Source of the DNA: Massospora cicadina | Taxonomy: Eukaryota > Entomophthoromycota > Entomophthoromycetes > Entomophthorales > Entomophthoraceae | Direction: 5' to 3' | Length of the DNA stretch: 64,000 nt | Assembly (NCBI GenBank): GCA_022478985.1 | Contig: JAKSZP010008045.1 | Location: forward strand, 1-64,000 | Notes under the pieces: model-generated | The model's database searches: none | Told to the model about the DNA's origin: nothing | What the model saw: the letters and a program-made list of their open reading frames with translations, nothing else | In this document: one piece after another, positions 1 through 11,242 of the stretch | Layout of the letters: the number at the start of each line of letters is the position of its first letter | Numbering within the stretch: the first letter of the stretch is position 1 | Position numbers and translations under genes: made by a program

Positions 1-338
1 AAAAAATTTTCTCTTGGTTGCAGTGCACGGTGTGTAGATGCATGCTAATGAAATTATTTCATCTTGGCATGTGATTGTTGCTACCAGAACTCGACTGTGC
101 AAGTGTGATGATGAATTTGTAATTTTAAATTTTTTGTTGTTTTGGACTATCACCCCACAGTGATACGCCCATACTGATTGTGATGGTGCGACCCTGGTTG
201 ACCATGTTTCTTCTTCCCCATGTAGGCAGTGGGTTTCTTGGATGGCCAAGATGTCTACAAGAGGTTTTTGCAGAAATGCCAGCTTTTTGGCTTGGGACGT
301 ATGAGCCCTGGCTCCCGTGATGTTTAACACCCCTATTG
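1..338 (-). pseudogene. LINE A ORF2 start: AP-like endonuclease N-terminus (partial)
   Basis: The open minus-strand frame reads VLNITGAR, then FLQKPLVDILAIQETHC, then a stretch ending in IYTPCTATKRK. These are the opening motifs of the exonuclease-endonuclease-phosphatase domain that nicks target DNA in LINEs (the Q-E pair is the metal-binding glutamate). They line up with DILAIQESHC and IYAPNGAHKR in copy B. A stop codon lies just upstream in the same frame, so the true start is unclear. The catalytic C-terminal part lies outside the window. Confidence 0.75.
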
Positions 339-469
339 ACAATGAGGTGCCCGCGGCGCCTCAGGAGCAGTTGGGAAGACCCTCTGGCCCTATCCCACTG
401 CGGCTCATTTTGGCCATGCTCCACGTCTGTACTCCAACTCTTTCACCGCCATTGTTGGTTCCCTTGATC

Positions 470-1777
470 TGACCCTATGATTCAAGGGAATTGCGGTTTT
501 TTGCATTTGCGTCAACTTTTCCTGCACAGGTCTCATGTTGATTTGATGCGGGTTGTTGATTGGATTTTATATTTTTGAGGTTCAACTTTGTTGCATTGTG
601 CAACATTTTCACCCAAATTGCGGTTGCATTGTTCTTCAGTATGTGTGCATGACTGATGACGCTTTGTGGCTCAGTCTGGTTACTGTGAAAATTTTCGACC
701 TGGGCATATTGTTCTGTTTGGTTCAGTGAATATCCGAATATCCTTCCAAATTTATCCGTGGCTATTGGCAGACTCCGCATGTGCCGCCGCTTTGGCCGCT
801 GCTCTCTTGCGGGCTTTTTGTGCTGCTTTAAGCTGTTTACTTGTAACTGGGTCCACAATGGAGTATAGTCCATCTTCACCCCAGCGGAATGAGTGGTGGC
901 CATCAGTCATTTTGGCGAAGTTTTCATTATCTTCGTCCATAGCTTCTTCACAAAAATCATTTTCCATTAAGCCCTCTTTCACAGAGCATGCATGTTCCTT
1001 GTTGCCCAGTGAGCCACAGTGGTTGCAAATGGGTGGTCGCATTCAGTGTAACTCAGAATGCAGCCAACTGGCCCCATCTGCAAAGTGAAATTCTGCTGCG
1101 CGGGGAATTCTGGATAAATCCTCTTCCACTTCTGGGAAGGGGTTGGATTACAGAGATAGCTTTGCCCATGCACAGGTCAGGCATTAAGCAAAATCGTTGT
1201 AATTCGAGTTGTTGGATTTCTCTGTAGGCCACAAGACCTTTGCGGAGCTCCTCCTCGATTACCTTACAAGGAAGGTTGGTGGGGTTTGAGTCAAAGGAGA
1301 TGAACAAAGTTTTCGCTTTGTTCCATCTGGTGCGCGTGGTGCACACAATTTTTTTGCCCTCAGGGAGGGCAATTTCCACGCAGATTTTTGCTGCGGCATT
1401 GGCTTCATCGGCTGTTTTGAAACCAATATTGATCCAGCTGCGGCCCATGTTGTTGGTGGCTATGTACACCGCGTGAGGGAAAAGTGAGGGCTGTGCCTCA
1501 CATGTTTTCTCCCACAGGGTTGGTGACTCATCCCCAAGGAAGAGTCTGATACCATGTTCCACCATTGACAAAGGTTGGTTGAATTGTATGTACATGTATT
1601 GCGCATGCTTTACAGTAAATACCATAAACCCAGATGGTGTCTGATTTTGCAATTTTTTTATGGCTTAGGTTCTGGTCCCCCTCCAGGGCGTTTCTTGCCC
1701 TTAGTTACACCGTTAAGTGCACCACTTGCCGCGACACTCGCCCATGTTGTATTATTTTTGTTAATAAAGTCACCCAT
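470..1777 (-). pseudogene. LINE A ORF1 (RNA-binding protein with zinc knuckle), frameshifted
   Basis: ORF1 can start at the ATG at 1777 (peptide begins MGDFINKNNTTWASVAA; WAS is shared with copy B). It is disrupted near 1660 by a run of seven T, continues at 1652-1053 in a second frame, and continues again at 1042-752 in the first. The middle part matches B and C: TRWNKAKTLFISFD, then LQRFCLMPDLCMGKAISV. The zinc knuckle at 1027-986 reads CNHCGSLGNKEHAC, in which the expected histidine at C-x2-C-x4-H-x4-C is asparagine. A K/A-rich stretch follows. ORF1 proteins of LINEs coat element RNA. Not functional as it stands. Confidence 0.75.
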
Positions 1778-1959
1778 CTTTCCTGTGTGTTATTATCCAA
1801 ATTTGTTGTTCAAATTGAATCATAGTAACCTTAGTGATTGTTATGAGAAAGAAAAGCCCTCCAAACAAATACATCTTAATATCAGAAAACATGGAGATTT
1901 GCACAACAATGAACCTGTGCAGTAAATAAATTAGGGGTTATCAGCTGAGTATAATCAAG

Positions 1960-2395
1960 AACCCTATAAATTTTAACACCCACAACAACCTTGAAACCAT
2001 TATCACCCTACCTAAAGTACGCCTTGAGGCAGAAAAAGCCCTTGCAGACTATCTTTCCACCCCACTCATTGCACACATTGATTTGCAAGCACCCTTTGTT
2101 ACCTTAACCCCCATTTCCATGATACGCCCACATCATTGCTATCAGCTTTGTGCCATTGCATGTCCACAACAGATGAGAAATAAGAGCCTCCCAATCCTCC
2201 TTCACCCATTACCATGGATGAATAGCGGTTTCCACTTCTGGCTTTGTTGGTGTGTTTAGTTTGAATTTTACATTTGTTTGAGTATCCATCCATCTCATTT
2301 TGACTTAATTTTGTTTCAATTTTATATTTAAGCTCATTTGAGAATTGGTAATGTCCATCCCCTGCTCAGCTTGCCTTGGTTAAGTAAATCTTGTG
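1960..2395 (+). mobile_element. Element F: 3' fragment of the ORF1-only retroposon family
   Basis: Plus-strand remnant matching the C-terminal coding part and 3' UTR of elements D and E. The frame gives LPKVRLEAEKALADYLS, comparable with LPEARKEAEILLTAFVES in D and LPAIRIQVEKCLSTYLSA in E. A degenerate copy of the C-terminal PSPSAMVG stop region lies near 2195-2215. The 3' motif TGTCCATCCCCTGCTCAG at 2352-2369 differs from the motif in E by one base. The left boundary is uncertain; LINE A may have inserted into a longer F copy. Confidence 0.65.
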
Positions 2396-3116
2396 GTGCC
2401 TCGAAGAAGAGAAAGAAGATGCTCAATATTTAATGAAAAGTTAGCAGTCTAGAGGTGGAACAATCTAGCACTGAAAAAATCCTGTTCCACTGGATATCTA
2501 CTCAGATGAAATTGATGCTACAGAATTTTTTAGAAGATCCTAAGAGAGGATTTATTATGTTGGTATACAGTACCAAAAAATGCTATTATGAGAGCGAGGT
2601 CAGTAACGAAGGCGTTCAATCCAGAAATTGTAGAGAATGTTGCTTGACCTTAAATTATATAAATTTTTGAAAGAGGCAAGAGATGCCAAGAATGATAACC
2701 AACCCATGTCAAAGTAGGATGAAGCTAACATTACCAGTCCAGATTTTGTGAATAAGGGATCTTTTCCAGATCTGTCACCAGAATTTCTTCAAGCATTAGG
2801 ATTGCCAATTAAGGCTGAAAATTACTCTAAAAACAAAGGCAATCAATATATTTTAACGAAACTGGCTATTGGTGATATAGTCACACTTTATGAGATCAGA
2901 GGAATTAAGTGCCAGCTATCAAAGGATTAATTGAAATTAGACCTTTCAAAAGCAGTGACAAATCAAGAATGAAGACCCAATTGAAGGTATCATTTTTATT
3001 ATTTATATTGGCGAGTGATGCCTATAACTAAGTAAAATTGCTGATGGTCATATAGTGAAGCAGGTCCATACTAAATACTTAAAGTATTGGATTTAGGTTA
3101 AAAAATGACTGCAATG

Positions 3117-4935
3117 TTCCCATGGGACCACTGTACCTACTAACAATAGGTTAAGTCCTGGTGTATTAGTTAAGTCCCAAAAGAGGACCGCTGAACTAAA
3201 AGAGTTGGAAAAGCCCCAAGAGGAAACTGCTGGACCAAGATAACTGGTTAAATAAAAAAATGAGCCTCTGAACCAAGGTAGAGGAAAATATGGACCTCTA
3301 AACCTACTTATAGGTTAAGTCCCATTGTAAAGAAAATACTAATAAAAGAAGAAAAATAAAAATAAATATAAAAAATAAAAATGTAAAAAATAGGCTAAAC
3401 ATTATATTTTCTTTCACTGCAAAAAAGCATCATTGGTGTTCCCACCTAACATTGTCCAAGTGACAAGGAAGAGGATGAGTTATGATGGAAGAAGATCATT
3501 GTCATTGACAGTACCAAGACAGGTTGAAACTGGATCATCTGTAAAAAGCCTTATTAATTGAGTTGGCAGGATCATCTCAGGTTGAAACTGGATCCACTAT
3601 GAGTAGTTTCAAGGCGTTGGAGAGAACAGGACTCAGGAAAGCCAGTTGAGAATATTGGTGAATGAAGGAGTCATTAAAAACCATTTTGGGGTAATACAGT
3701 TGGACCAGAACATATTGTCAGCAAAGATGTCTGAAATAATCCTTGCACAGTATGATGCCTCAGGAACTGTGCTGAGAGAGGCGCCGTCATTTAGGAACCA
3801 GGGAAAAGGAGCCACGTTACTCAACAGAGCATGATAAAAAAAGAGTGCAGGACAGACCAAACTCCATTAAAGTCATATCAAAGTATTATGGCCAAAACAT
3901 GACCATGGCATAAGGTGACATCCATCCATAAAGTTTCTATCTTCTGCTGGAAAATCTGGTCAAGTTAGTTTATATTAGGGTTTTTAATATGGCCATATTA
4001 TTCTAACTGATCAGTTTATAAATTTGATTATCTGCTAGGGGATGAGGCCCTATATTTGGATGTGGAAATTATTATTGCTTACAACACATATGTTTGGTGA
4101 AATATCCCAAATATACATTAACTAATCCACCAGGTTTTGATCTCAACAAATTGATAATGTTTCATTGGGAATGATCCATGACAATAAACAAATAATTTGA
4201 TTATAGATTTTTATAATTGATAATTTAAAAAGCTTATAAGAGTTTTTTTGTACTTGTCGCTGATTGGCTAAGAGTACAATGCTTAGTTGCTGGGTGCTGA
4301 CAGCGCTTTTGACGTATAAAACTTTCAGTTTATACTTTTAGGAAACATGACTTTCTGATAATGGGTAAAAGGTCCCGTTACCTAATAAGGTTGCTAACCT
4401 GATGGGGTTATCCGCTGGGTTGGATGAGTGCATTGGGACATGCTACCTGTAAGTCCAACACATAGTAAATTCTTATTTAGTCAGCGATGGATGACAATTA
4501 GGTGGATGGGTGAGTGGATGCCTCATATTAATGAGCAATTTTGTGGAGACTTTTTTTTATTGAAGACAGCTGAAGTTTCCAATAGGAACGCCAAAAGAAT
4601 ATTTAGGCACCGAGTTCTCTATTGTCCCTTAAATTTTATTAGAGACATAATTGATTATTCTCAGCAAATCTAGTTTATTATACATTTGTTGTAATTTCTT
4701 CTCTTAATTTTAGTAGAAGGATTGGATATCCTTCAGCTAAATTTTAATATTAAGATCTCTAATGCTAATGCGACAAAAGAAGAAGTGATAGAAGTTTCTC
4801 AAGAAGGCCACTAAACCATAATTGTTGTATAAGTCTAAGAGATAACCTATGAGCCAAAATTAGTGGAGAAGTCTCAAGTGTAGAATTTCTTAAGAACCGC
4901 TGAACCTACTATCATTAGGTTAAGTTTTGTTGTAA
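3117..4935 (+). repeat. Degenerate dispersed/tandem short repeat
   Basis: A phrase close to GGACCACTGTACCTACTA followed by AGGTTAAGTCC recurs at about 3125-3165, 3288-3330 and 4896-4935. Shorter variants (an AAGAGGA element, then CCGCTGAACC) sit at about 3180, 3214, 3260 and 4797. Spacing is irregular, roughly 35-60 bp inside the 3117-3330 cluster. The unit is not obviously coding. Confidence 0.5.
4263..4323 (+). promoter_or_regulatory. Possible promoter: inverted CCAAT box and TATA-like box
   Basis: GATTGGCT (inverted CCAAT) lies about 45 bp upstream of GTATAAAAC. In a TE-rich region this could be a relic promoter of an LTR or of a lost gene. The short open stretch that follows (4428-4673) has no known relatives, so the call is weak. 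Confidence 0.2.
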
Positions 4936-5429
4936 TACAGAAGTTGCCAACTCTATAGGAGGGTTAAAGGAATAGGAATTCCCTTGTTATCTGGAGATTT
5001 TATTAGTAACTTCACAAGTGGGTTGAAGGAAGGTTGTCAATATATATACCAAGGAGAAATCTGAGCAAATGGTAATTAGTTGTTTGTGAAAATCTCAGCT
5101 TGATGCTAGTATTCACACTAGTATCAAAATACTCACATGTTTTATCAGATTACTTTATCAACAAATATTAATTGCACATATCAGAAACCTGTGTAATATA
5201 CTTGAGAGCTGAAGCGAGCCACATATTTTAAAGTTAACATTTTATGCTAATTACTAAGGGTAATCGAATACACAGCTCCTACATTTTAACACCAGGCCAC
5301 TGGTTACTTAGTCTCACAATTAATTGCTAAAAATCTAAGAACTTCTCCAACTCAAACTCTAATATCTTTTTCAACAATATGGCTTGACTTCCACTGGATT
5401 CTCGCTTTTGAAGGGGGATAGCACAAAAG

Positions 5430-5663
5430 CGTGTTATATGTGTGTGACTCTAGTATTAAGGGAAGTTTTATGTAAATGACCCATTGTGAAAAATCTTCTT
5501 AATGGGTAATGGCTCTGCTACTTTGCATGCAGTTTTGAGATGGAACCAGAGAGGTGGAGGTTCTATGTATACACCATCACAATATTTCCCAAATGGTAAA
5601 TATAAGCTGCACAGAATTTCCTGTCATCAAACCGCTTGGTGTCTTTAGTTGAATTGACCAACT
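5430..5663 (-). pseudogene. Gypsy element G0: integrase C-terminal part (left of LINE B)
   Basis: When LINEs B and C are removed, the minus strand reads continuously from the right flank of C (TEDFVKYILRMHQQ) into this stretch: KQLVNSTKDTKRFDDRKF, then HLGNIVMVYT, then LHLSGSISKLHAK. This is the usual tail of Ty3/gypsy integrases (a helix with spaced K/D residues, then a 'GD-VMV' strand and an 'F--GTY-KL' strand). It is therefore the continuation of the integrase at 16280-16985. Confidence 0.7.
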
Positions 5664-5680
5664 GTTTTTGAGCCTGTTGA
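5664..5680. repeat. Target-site duplication of LINE B (left copy)
   Basis: GTTTTTGAGCCTGTTGA, 17 bp, identical to 10965-10981 on the other side of LINE B. This fixes the 3' end of B at 5681. Confidence 0.92.
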
Positions 5681-5938
5681 TTTTAAATTTTATATTTTAA
5701 ATTTATTGCGGGGAAGGCTGACCATGGGACGGACACTTCCAAATATGACTCAGGAAAGATAAACTTAGTACCAGGGGAGGCACCCCAGAGAAGCGATGCT
5801 ATCTCTTGTTGCCAGCGGGAACGCCACTTATGGGGAGGGGAGAGGAACGTGTGAAGGGGCCGTAGCCACTATTTAGCACATGTGGAGGAAGGGGTCTGAT
5901 TTTATGAACCAGACTGGGAACCAGGAGGAGACCAGCTG

Positions 5939-8900
5939 TCAGTGATGCGGTGAGAGATATCCAAACATCAACACTTGAAAGTGGTCCACCAAATGAGACT
6001 GGAATCTGTGGACAGCTTCTGGGAGATTGGGGATGGAGCCAGCGATGGCATCCAAGACAATCGTGTGGATAGTCCACATGGCGATTGCAACCACCAGAGC
6101 ACGGAGGGAGGGTTGAAGGGGGAGGCCATTGATGAAGCAAACATATCTCTTGACAGACTGAAGGGATGCGTTTGATCCTAGCCTAGCAGACGTTGGACTT
6201 CGCGCCATATCACTTTAGATATTGGGCCTTCTCCAGGCGGTGGAACAGCGTTCCATACTGGCCACACATGACACAGGATGAGTGTAAAGCGTTAGAGCGC
6301 TCAGCTGTACGATACACCCGCCTCAGGCAGCGCCAAACATGGGAGCGGACTTGAGGCTGCAACAGAGGATGGTGTGCATATTTCCAGATAGTCTTTTGGG
6401 TCTCAGTGGAATAAGGGATGTCCATCATGTCCAGGTAGTCCACCCTGGATAGGACTTGGGGTCGAATGGGGATCACGCCATCATGGATGGGTAGCCCTGT
6501 ACCTCTTGTGTGAACTGAGGGAGGGGTGGCCTCTTTGGGTTGTATGTGCTAATACGAATTCTCCATCCTGCACTTCGCATGGAGAGTAGGATTCATTTGT
6601 AGTGGGTTTTAGTCCCGTGAGGACCTGTGGCCGATGTGTGTGATGCGAGGTATTTCATCAGGGAGTGGGGTTTTGATGGATTGTTGAGGCCCAAGGCTCG
6701 GGAGAAGTTGGAGCGGGCTGCGCGGGACCAGTGTTGGGATGGGAGTGTAGGAGCAGTGACGGCCGCGATCCAGGTGCCCAGGATCTTGGCAGCATGGGCT
6801 TTGAAGTCAAGCAGGCCCATGCCACTTTGATGATGAGAGCCAAACATGACCTCTAGCCATACTGGTGAAGGGCGGCCTGACCAAAGCCATCCTAGCAGCA
6901 AAGCATACAGGGATTTGAAGAAGCTTGGGGAGAAGGGGATGGCGTGGGCTCTGAACCAGACTTTGGATAGGAGCATAGAGTTGGCAAGAAGAAACCCTGC
7001 CAGTGAGGGTAGTAGGGTGGGTTCTGAGAGAGGCGATTTGCTTCGTCACGTTGTCCAGTATTTGGCCCTCCATTACTGCTGACGCATATCCGCCTGCCTC
7101 CATCCACACGCCCAGATGGCGCACCGGTCCTATGGTAGGACGTGGCACAAAGGGGAGCACCAGTGGATCGATGTGTGTTGAGTTAGTAAGGCATGGACGT
7201 GGGCGAGCAGATGGGCTGGGTTGGGAACTAATTACTGGGGCCCAGCAGTTCTGAAACCGACCAAGGAGGTTGATTTCGGTCTTGGAGGCGTTCAGTGCCG
7301 CGTTGCTTACCCAGGAATATTCCTGGATGAGGGCTTCAAGCGCGCGCGCATCTTTGTTATTAGACACCCCCACCACGCAATCATCTGCAAATAAATCTTC
7401 TTGACTGGGGTTTGGCCTGGCACATGGACCCCAGTGAGTTGGGCATTCACATTTCGCAGTAGTGGGTCAAGGCTGAAGTTGTATAAGAGTGGGATGAGGG
7501 GGTCCCCTTGTCGCAGGCCCCTTTGAGGGCGGACTACTTCCGTTAGGAAGCCTGGACACGCACTGCCATTGTCACAGATTCCGTGAGCAGCATCACCCAG
7601 TTTATGAAGCGGGGGGTAGGCGGAATTGATGGAGGTAGGCCCTAAGGTATTCCCAGTTTACTCTATCTTAGGCCTTTTGTTGGTCCAAGAATACAAGTGC
7701 CCCAGAGGCTGTGGACTGACATACATTAGCCACAGAGTGCACGTTATCCCAAATTGACCTTCTGGGGATGAAACCGAATTGTTCTGGGGAGATGGCGGCA
7801 GATTCTACAGTCCCTAAATGGTTAGCCATGATTTTTGTTAAAATTTTGGTGTCTGTGTTTGTTAGAGAATTGGGGCGCCAGTTGGCTAAGTCCAGCTTAT
7901 CCCCTTTCTTGAAGAGTGTGACAGTAAAGGCCTCATGTCCTCCTGGTAGGAGGCGCATTTCCAACAGGCTTTGGTTAAGTGAGGCTAGCAGCAATGGGGA
8001 TATATATTTGAAATATTTTTGTAGAACTCATATGGAATGCCATCTGGGCCTGGGCATTTTTGGTTTGGCGCACCGCGAATGGCTGTCCATAATTCATTCA
8101 GAGCAATTAAATTCATTATTTCCGGGTATTGGAAATGGTGTGGATATGAGCTCAGTCAAGAATTTCCGCCATTTTGGCTGGCTGAATAGGTTCAGCTCGG
8201 TATAACTTGGAGTAATATTTTTGTGTTTTGATTGCCACTTCAGCTGGTGTGTCCGCAATGGAATTATCCGATCTTCACACCTGTGTGCAGGCCACGCTCT
8301 GGCATGGTGCAAAAATTTTTTTTAAAGAAGTATGCGGTGCACTTGTCACCTTTAGTGATGCATGTGGCCCTGTATTGGACACAAACCCAATGTTTGTATT
8401 GCCTTTTGAGTGCATTGAGGTGGGCGGCTGCCTCCGCCCACTTCCGTCCCCATGCAGGGCTGTATCCTGTGGCTAGAATGTTGGACTCCAAGTGGGCCAA
8501 TTCCGCCAGAGCGCGCGAGATAACCACCAATGTGGCTCGTGAGCATATGGAGAAGAGATGGCGATAGTGGCGGATGGTGTCCTCTTTGAAAGTTGCCTAT
8601 GTGGAAATGGGGTCTGCACAAAACGGTGCAACAAAAGATTTCGCCAAAGTTGCCTCTTCCACCCACATGGAAAATCCTGGTGATGCGAGCTTGGGGGGGC
8701 GGATTTTGCACCAATGTGGGGCCTTTGCAACTGTGACGGGTAAGTGGTATGTTATTGAGACCAGTCGGTTGTTGGAGAATTCCATTTTTGTTTTTTTGAA
8801 GTGGGAGATGTGGGGTTAGAATTTCGCTAGCGTTAGAATAAGGTTGATGTGGCTCATGGACCTTAATTGGCCGTTGTGGATGTGGGGACGCGTCTTGTTT

Positions 8901-9517
8901 TCGAGCAGTGGGGCATGTCACAGCAGCGCATTCATTAACCCAAGGGTGGCTTTTAGAACGCGTAGTTCTACGTGACCCTGTGGGGCGTGGGGTGAGGGCA
9001 GCCACCGGTCCATTGGTGAGGTTAGCCAACAGTTCATGTCACCAACTAGGAAAGAATCAGGGGGTAGCAGGAGGGATTTGACCGATGAGAAAAATTCCTG
9101 ACGCTTGTGTGCACCGTTTGGGGCGTAGATGTTGACGATTGTGTGTGCAATGTTGGCCCATGAGAAGGTGACAACGAGCACTCGGCCATTTAGGAATGTT
9201 TCTGAGGATGTGAATTTGGAAAAATTATTTTTCTGAATTAGCACCCAACAGTGCTTTGACCAAAAGGATAGGGATGAGAGGAGCATTGTTTTCCAAGATT
9301 CCTCGGAACCTCATGGACAGTGGGACTCCTGGATGGCCAGGATATCCACGGGTAAATTGTGTTGTAAGAAACTTTGTTTCCTAGCCCATGATGGGGAGGC
9401 CTTGAGTCCGGCAATATTCAGCATCCCTAGAGTGAAGGTTTCCCCCCTTCGCACCTTAGGTGCAAGGGGGTGGGCACCCTGGCCCACCAGCCTCTTCAAG
9501 GTCCCCACAAGCTTTCA
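5939..9517 (-). pseudogene. LINE B ORF2: endonuclease-reverse transcriptase, inactivated
   Basis: Polyprotein that nicks target DNA and primes reverse transcription. Endonuclease: LNIAGLKAS, DILAIQESHC (9508-9311), VNIYAPNGAHKR, VGDMN at 9043-9032, and RLVSITYHLPVT near 8744 where S-D-H would be expected. RT: FGFIPRRSIWDNVHS, LVFLDQQKA, and the catalytic FADD at 7391-7380. C-terminal CVMC...H motif at 6275-6240 resembles zinc-binding tails of L1-type proteins. Breaks include a TGA after SHCP at 9311 (CGA in copy C), a TGA near 8918 (CGA in C), and a 1-bp loss just before FADD. The frame opens in +1 relative to ORF1 and has no ATG before the endonuclease. Confidence 0.9.
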
Positions 9518-10870
9518 CAGCAGTGCAGGTGTTAGCAGCAACACTATCAGGGTTTTTGTTAATTCTTGCGGAAAGAGTTGCATAGGCTTTAGCCTTTGCT
9601 TTTTGTTTTCCTGACGTCAGACGAATTTTTTGTGGTGTGGATAAGTTTGGTGCACCGTCAAGTGGGGCAAAAAAATTTTTTTCAGTTGGGATAGGTCCCA
9701 AGTCAGTTTTGACCAGAGCTTGGGTGCAGCAATTGGGTGAGATTGAATCTCCCATCAGATCCTCAGATTGAGTGGCCCACCCGGCATGGGCCTCCCAATC
9801 TGATTGGGTGATGGATTCCTGAATCACTTCCGCTGTGAAGGTCTCCATGTCCTCCTGGCGTTGTGAGTGTGGGATGGTGGTGGTAACCTTGGCCGCTTCC
9901 TCTGCCGCGGCCCTATGGGCTTGCTTGGCCTTCTTCTGCTCCTGCGGGGAGATGGGCTTTACCAATAGGTAGCAGCCTTGTGCTCCCCACGGGAAAGCCT
10001 CCTTGGTGCTTGTGGTTGGTTCATAGTGCGCCTCTCCGCTGGCCATGGCCACTGAGGGGTGCTCTTGGAATGTGACGCCCTCCTTGATGGGGCATGCCTG
10101 CGCCTTATGGCTGAATGCATCACAGTGGGTGCAAATGGGGGGCGCGCTATCCACGGTTACCTGGAATGGGTGGGTGGTATGCCCTGCAATGTCAATAAAG
10201 GTGGAGTGCGGGATCTGGGTTAGGCCCTTCGCAATTTCCTCAGTTGGGGTCAGAACTGCGATGGCTTTGCCAGTGCACAGGTGTGGCATCAGCATGAAAC
10301 GTTGCATTTCAAAAGATTGTATTTCGCCGTTTATGGCGAGACCATCTTTCAGGTGTTGCTCAAAAATGTCACGTTTTACCGTAGTAGGCAAAAAGTCAAA
10401 CGTGAGGAAAATTTGGTTTGATTTTGTCCATCTGGTGCGTTTGGTTTCGATGACCCATTGCCCTTCGGGGAGGTTGACCACTATGCGCACCGCTGCAGCC
10501 TCATCTGCTACTATTTTGCTTCAAAACCTAGGTCCAGCCAACTGCATGACATGGAGTGAGGTGCAACGTATACCACAGTCGGGAAAATTTTGTGTACTTC
10601 TTCACAAAATTTTTCCCATAAAACCATTTTTTGGATGTCCAGATACACACGGACTCTGAATTCCACTGACAAAAGTGGCTGGGAGTGTGGCATGTTGATG
10701 TACTGGTTGCATCATGCTTGCCATGCGAGTATCTCCGGGGAAATTCTGACCGCCAGTTTTTTGAGATTTTTGTCAATTCCGCCAGATTCTCTGGGACGTT
10801 TTTGAACGTTAGAGGCCGCGGGCCTTCCGCCTGCTCCTCTCGCCTTGCTTGCCCAACTGCTCCCAGACAT
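9456..10870 (-). pseudogene. LINE B ORF1: RNA-binding protein with CCHC zinc knuckle, inactivated
   Basis: Starts at the ATG at 10870 (MSGSSWASKARGAGGRPAAS) and runs about 470 codons to a stop at 9456. The N-terminus is basic and Gly/Ala-rich. A conserved central block follows (SVEFRVRVYLDIQK; RTRWTKSNQIFLTFDFLP; LMPHLCTGKAIAVL), probably an RRM-like fold. A canonical zinc knuckle CTHCDAFSHKAQAC lies at 10133-10092, then a K/A-rich segment. A TGA at 10714-10712 corresponds to CGA in copy C, and a 1-bp loss near 10513 breaks the frame after LDLGFEAK. Overlaps the opening of ORF2 by about 60 bp. Confidence 0.88.
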
Positions 10871-10964
10871 GGGCCCAGACTAATCTCCTTTATGAGATTA
10901 TCAAACTAGATTTAGTCTTGAATTGAATAGGTTGCAAAAGTGTTTGCAACGAGAAAGAAAAGTC

Positions 10965-10981
10965 GTTTTTGAGCCTGTTGA
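10965..10981. repeat. Target-site duplication of LINE B (right copy)
   Basis: GTTTTTGAGCCTGTTGA, identical to 5664-5680. Its last 8 bases are also the start of the LINE C duplication at 10974-10990. Confidence 0.92.
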
Positions 10982-10990
10982 TGCATTCTT
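10974..10990. repeat. Target-site duplication of LINE C (left copy)
   Basis: CCTGTTGATGCATTCTT, 17 bp, identical to 16280-16296. Overlaps the LINE B duplication by CCTGTTGA. Confidence 0.92.
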
Positions 10991-11242
10991 TAAATTTAAA
11001 TTTAAATTTATTGTGGGGAAGGCTGACCATGGGATGGACACTTCCGAATATGACTCAGGAAAGATAAACTTAGTACCAGGGGAGGCACCCCAGAGAAGCG
11101 ATGCTATCTCTTGTTGCCAGCGGGAACGCCACTTATGGGAGGGGGAGGGAACGTGTGAAGGGGCCGTAGCCACTATTGAGCACATGTGGAGGAAGGGGTC
11201 TGATTTTATGAACCAGACTGGGAACCAGGATGAGACCAGCTG

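Larger units (their letters stand above)
1..1857 (-). mobile_element. LINE A, 5' portion, truncated by the window edge
   Basis: Non-LTR retrotransposon on the minus strand. Its 5' end is on the right near 1857, where the minus strand reads CTTTTCTTTCTCA, matching the first bases of LINE copies B and C. ORF1 follows, then the start of the ORF2 endonuclease, which is cut by the window's left edge. Protein similarity to B and C is clear but distant (ORF1 roughly half identical by eye), so A belongs to a different subfamily. Its 3' end is not in the window. Confidence 0.8.
2396..5430. other. Unassigned AT-rich stretch
   Basis: About 3 kb without a recognisable gene. Short plus-strand open stretches occur (2455-2670, 2748-2930, 3646-3834, 4428-4673) that read like protein but match no family I know; for example 3646-3834 encodes EGVIKNHFGVIQLDQNILSA. 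They may be remains of an unknown element. The right end, about 5000-5430, is where the 3' LTR of element G0 would be expected, but no LTR partner was found. Confidence 0.4.
5681..10964 (-). mobile_element. LINE B, near-full-length non-LTR retrotransposon (5284 bp)
   Basis: Minus-strand element bounded by perfect 17-bp duplications. Order 5' to 3' (right to left): short 5' UTR beginning GACTTTTCTTTCTCG, ORF1 with a CCHC knuckle, ORF2 with endonuclease, reverse transcriptase and a C-terminal cysteine/histidine motif, then a short 3' UTR. It ends in an AATAAA-containing tail with TTTAAA-type repeats rather than pure poly(A). RT motifs and layout fit the L1/Tx1 group; I did not place it more precisely. 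Several stops and frameshifts make it non-autonomous now. Confidence 0.92.

Noticed and set aside
3646..3834. Possible host exon (EGVIKNHFGVIQLDQ...)
   Set aside because: Single short open stretch, no recognised family, and no convincing splice sites or flanking exons.
5101..5126. Imperfect hairpin TGATGCTAGT...ACTAGTATCA
   Set aside because: Isolated, with one mismatch and no associated element; could be chance.
7768..8205. Plus-strand open frames over the LINE RT (also 10045-10659, 13074-13331, 15349-15687)
   Set aside because: They are antisense shadows of ORF1/ORF2, with no family motifs and no start context.
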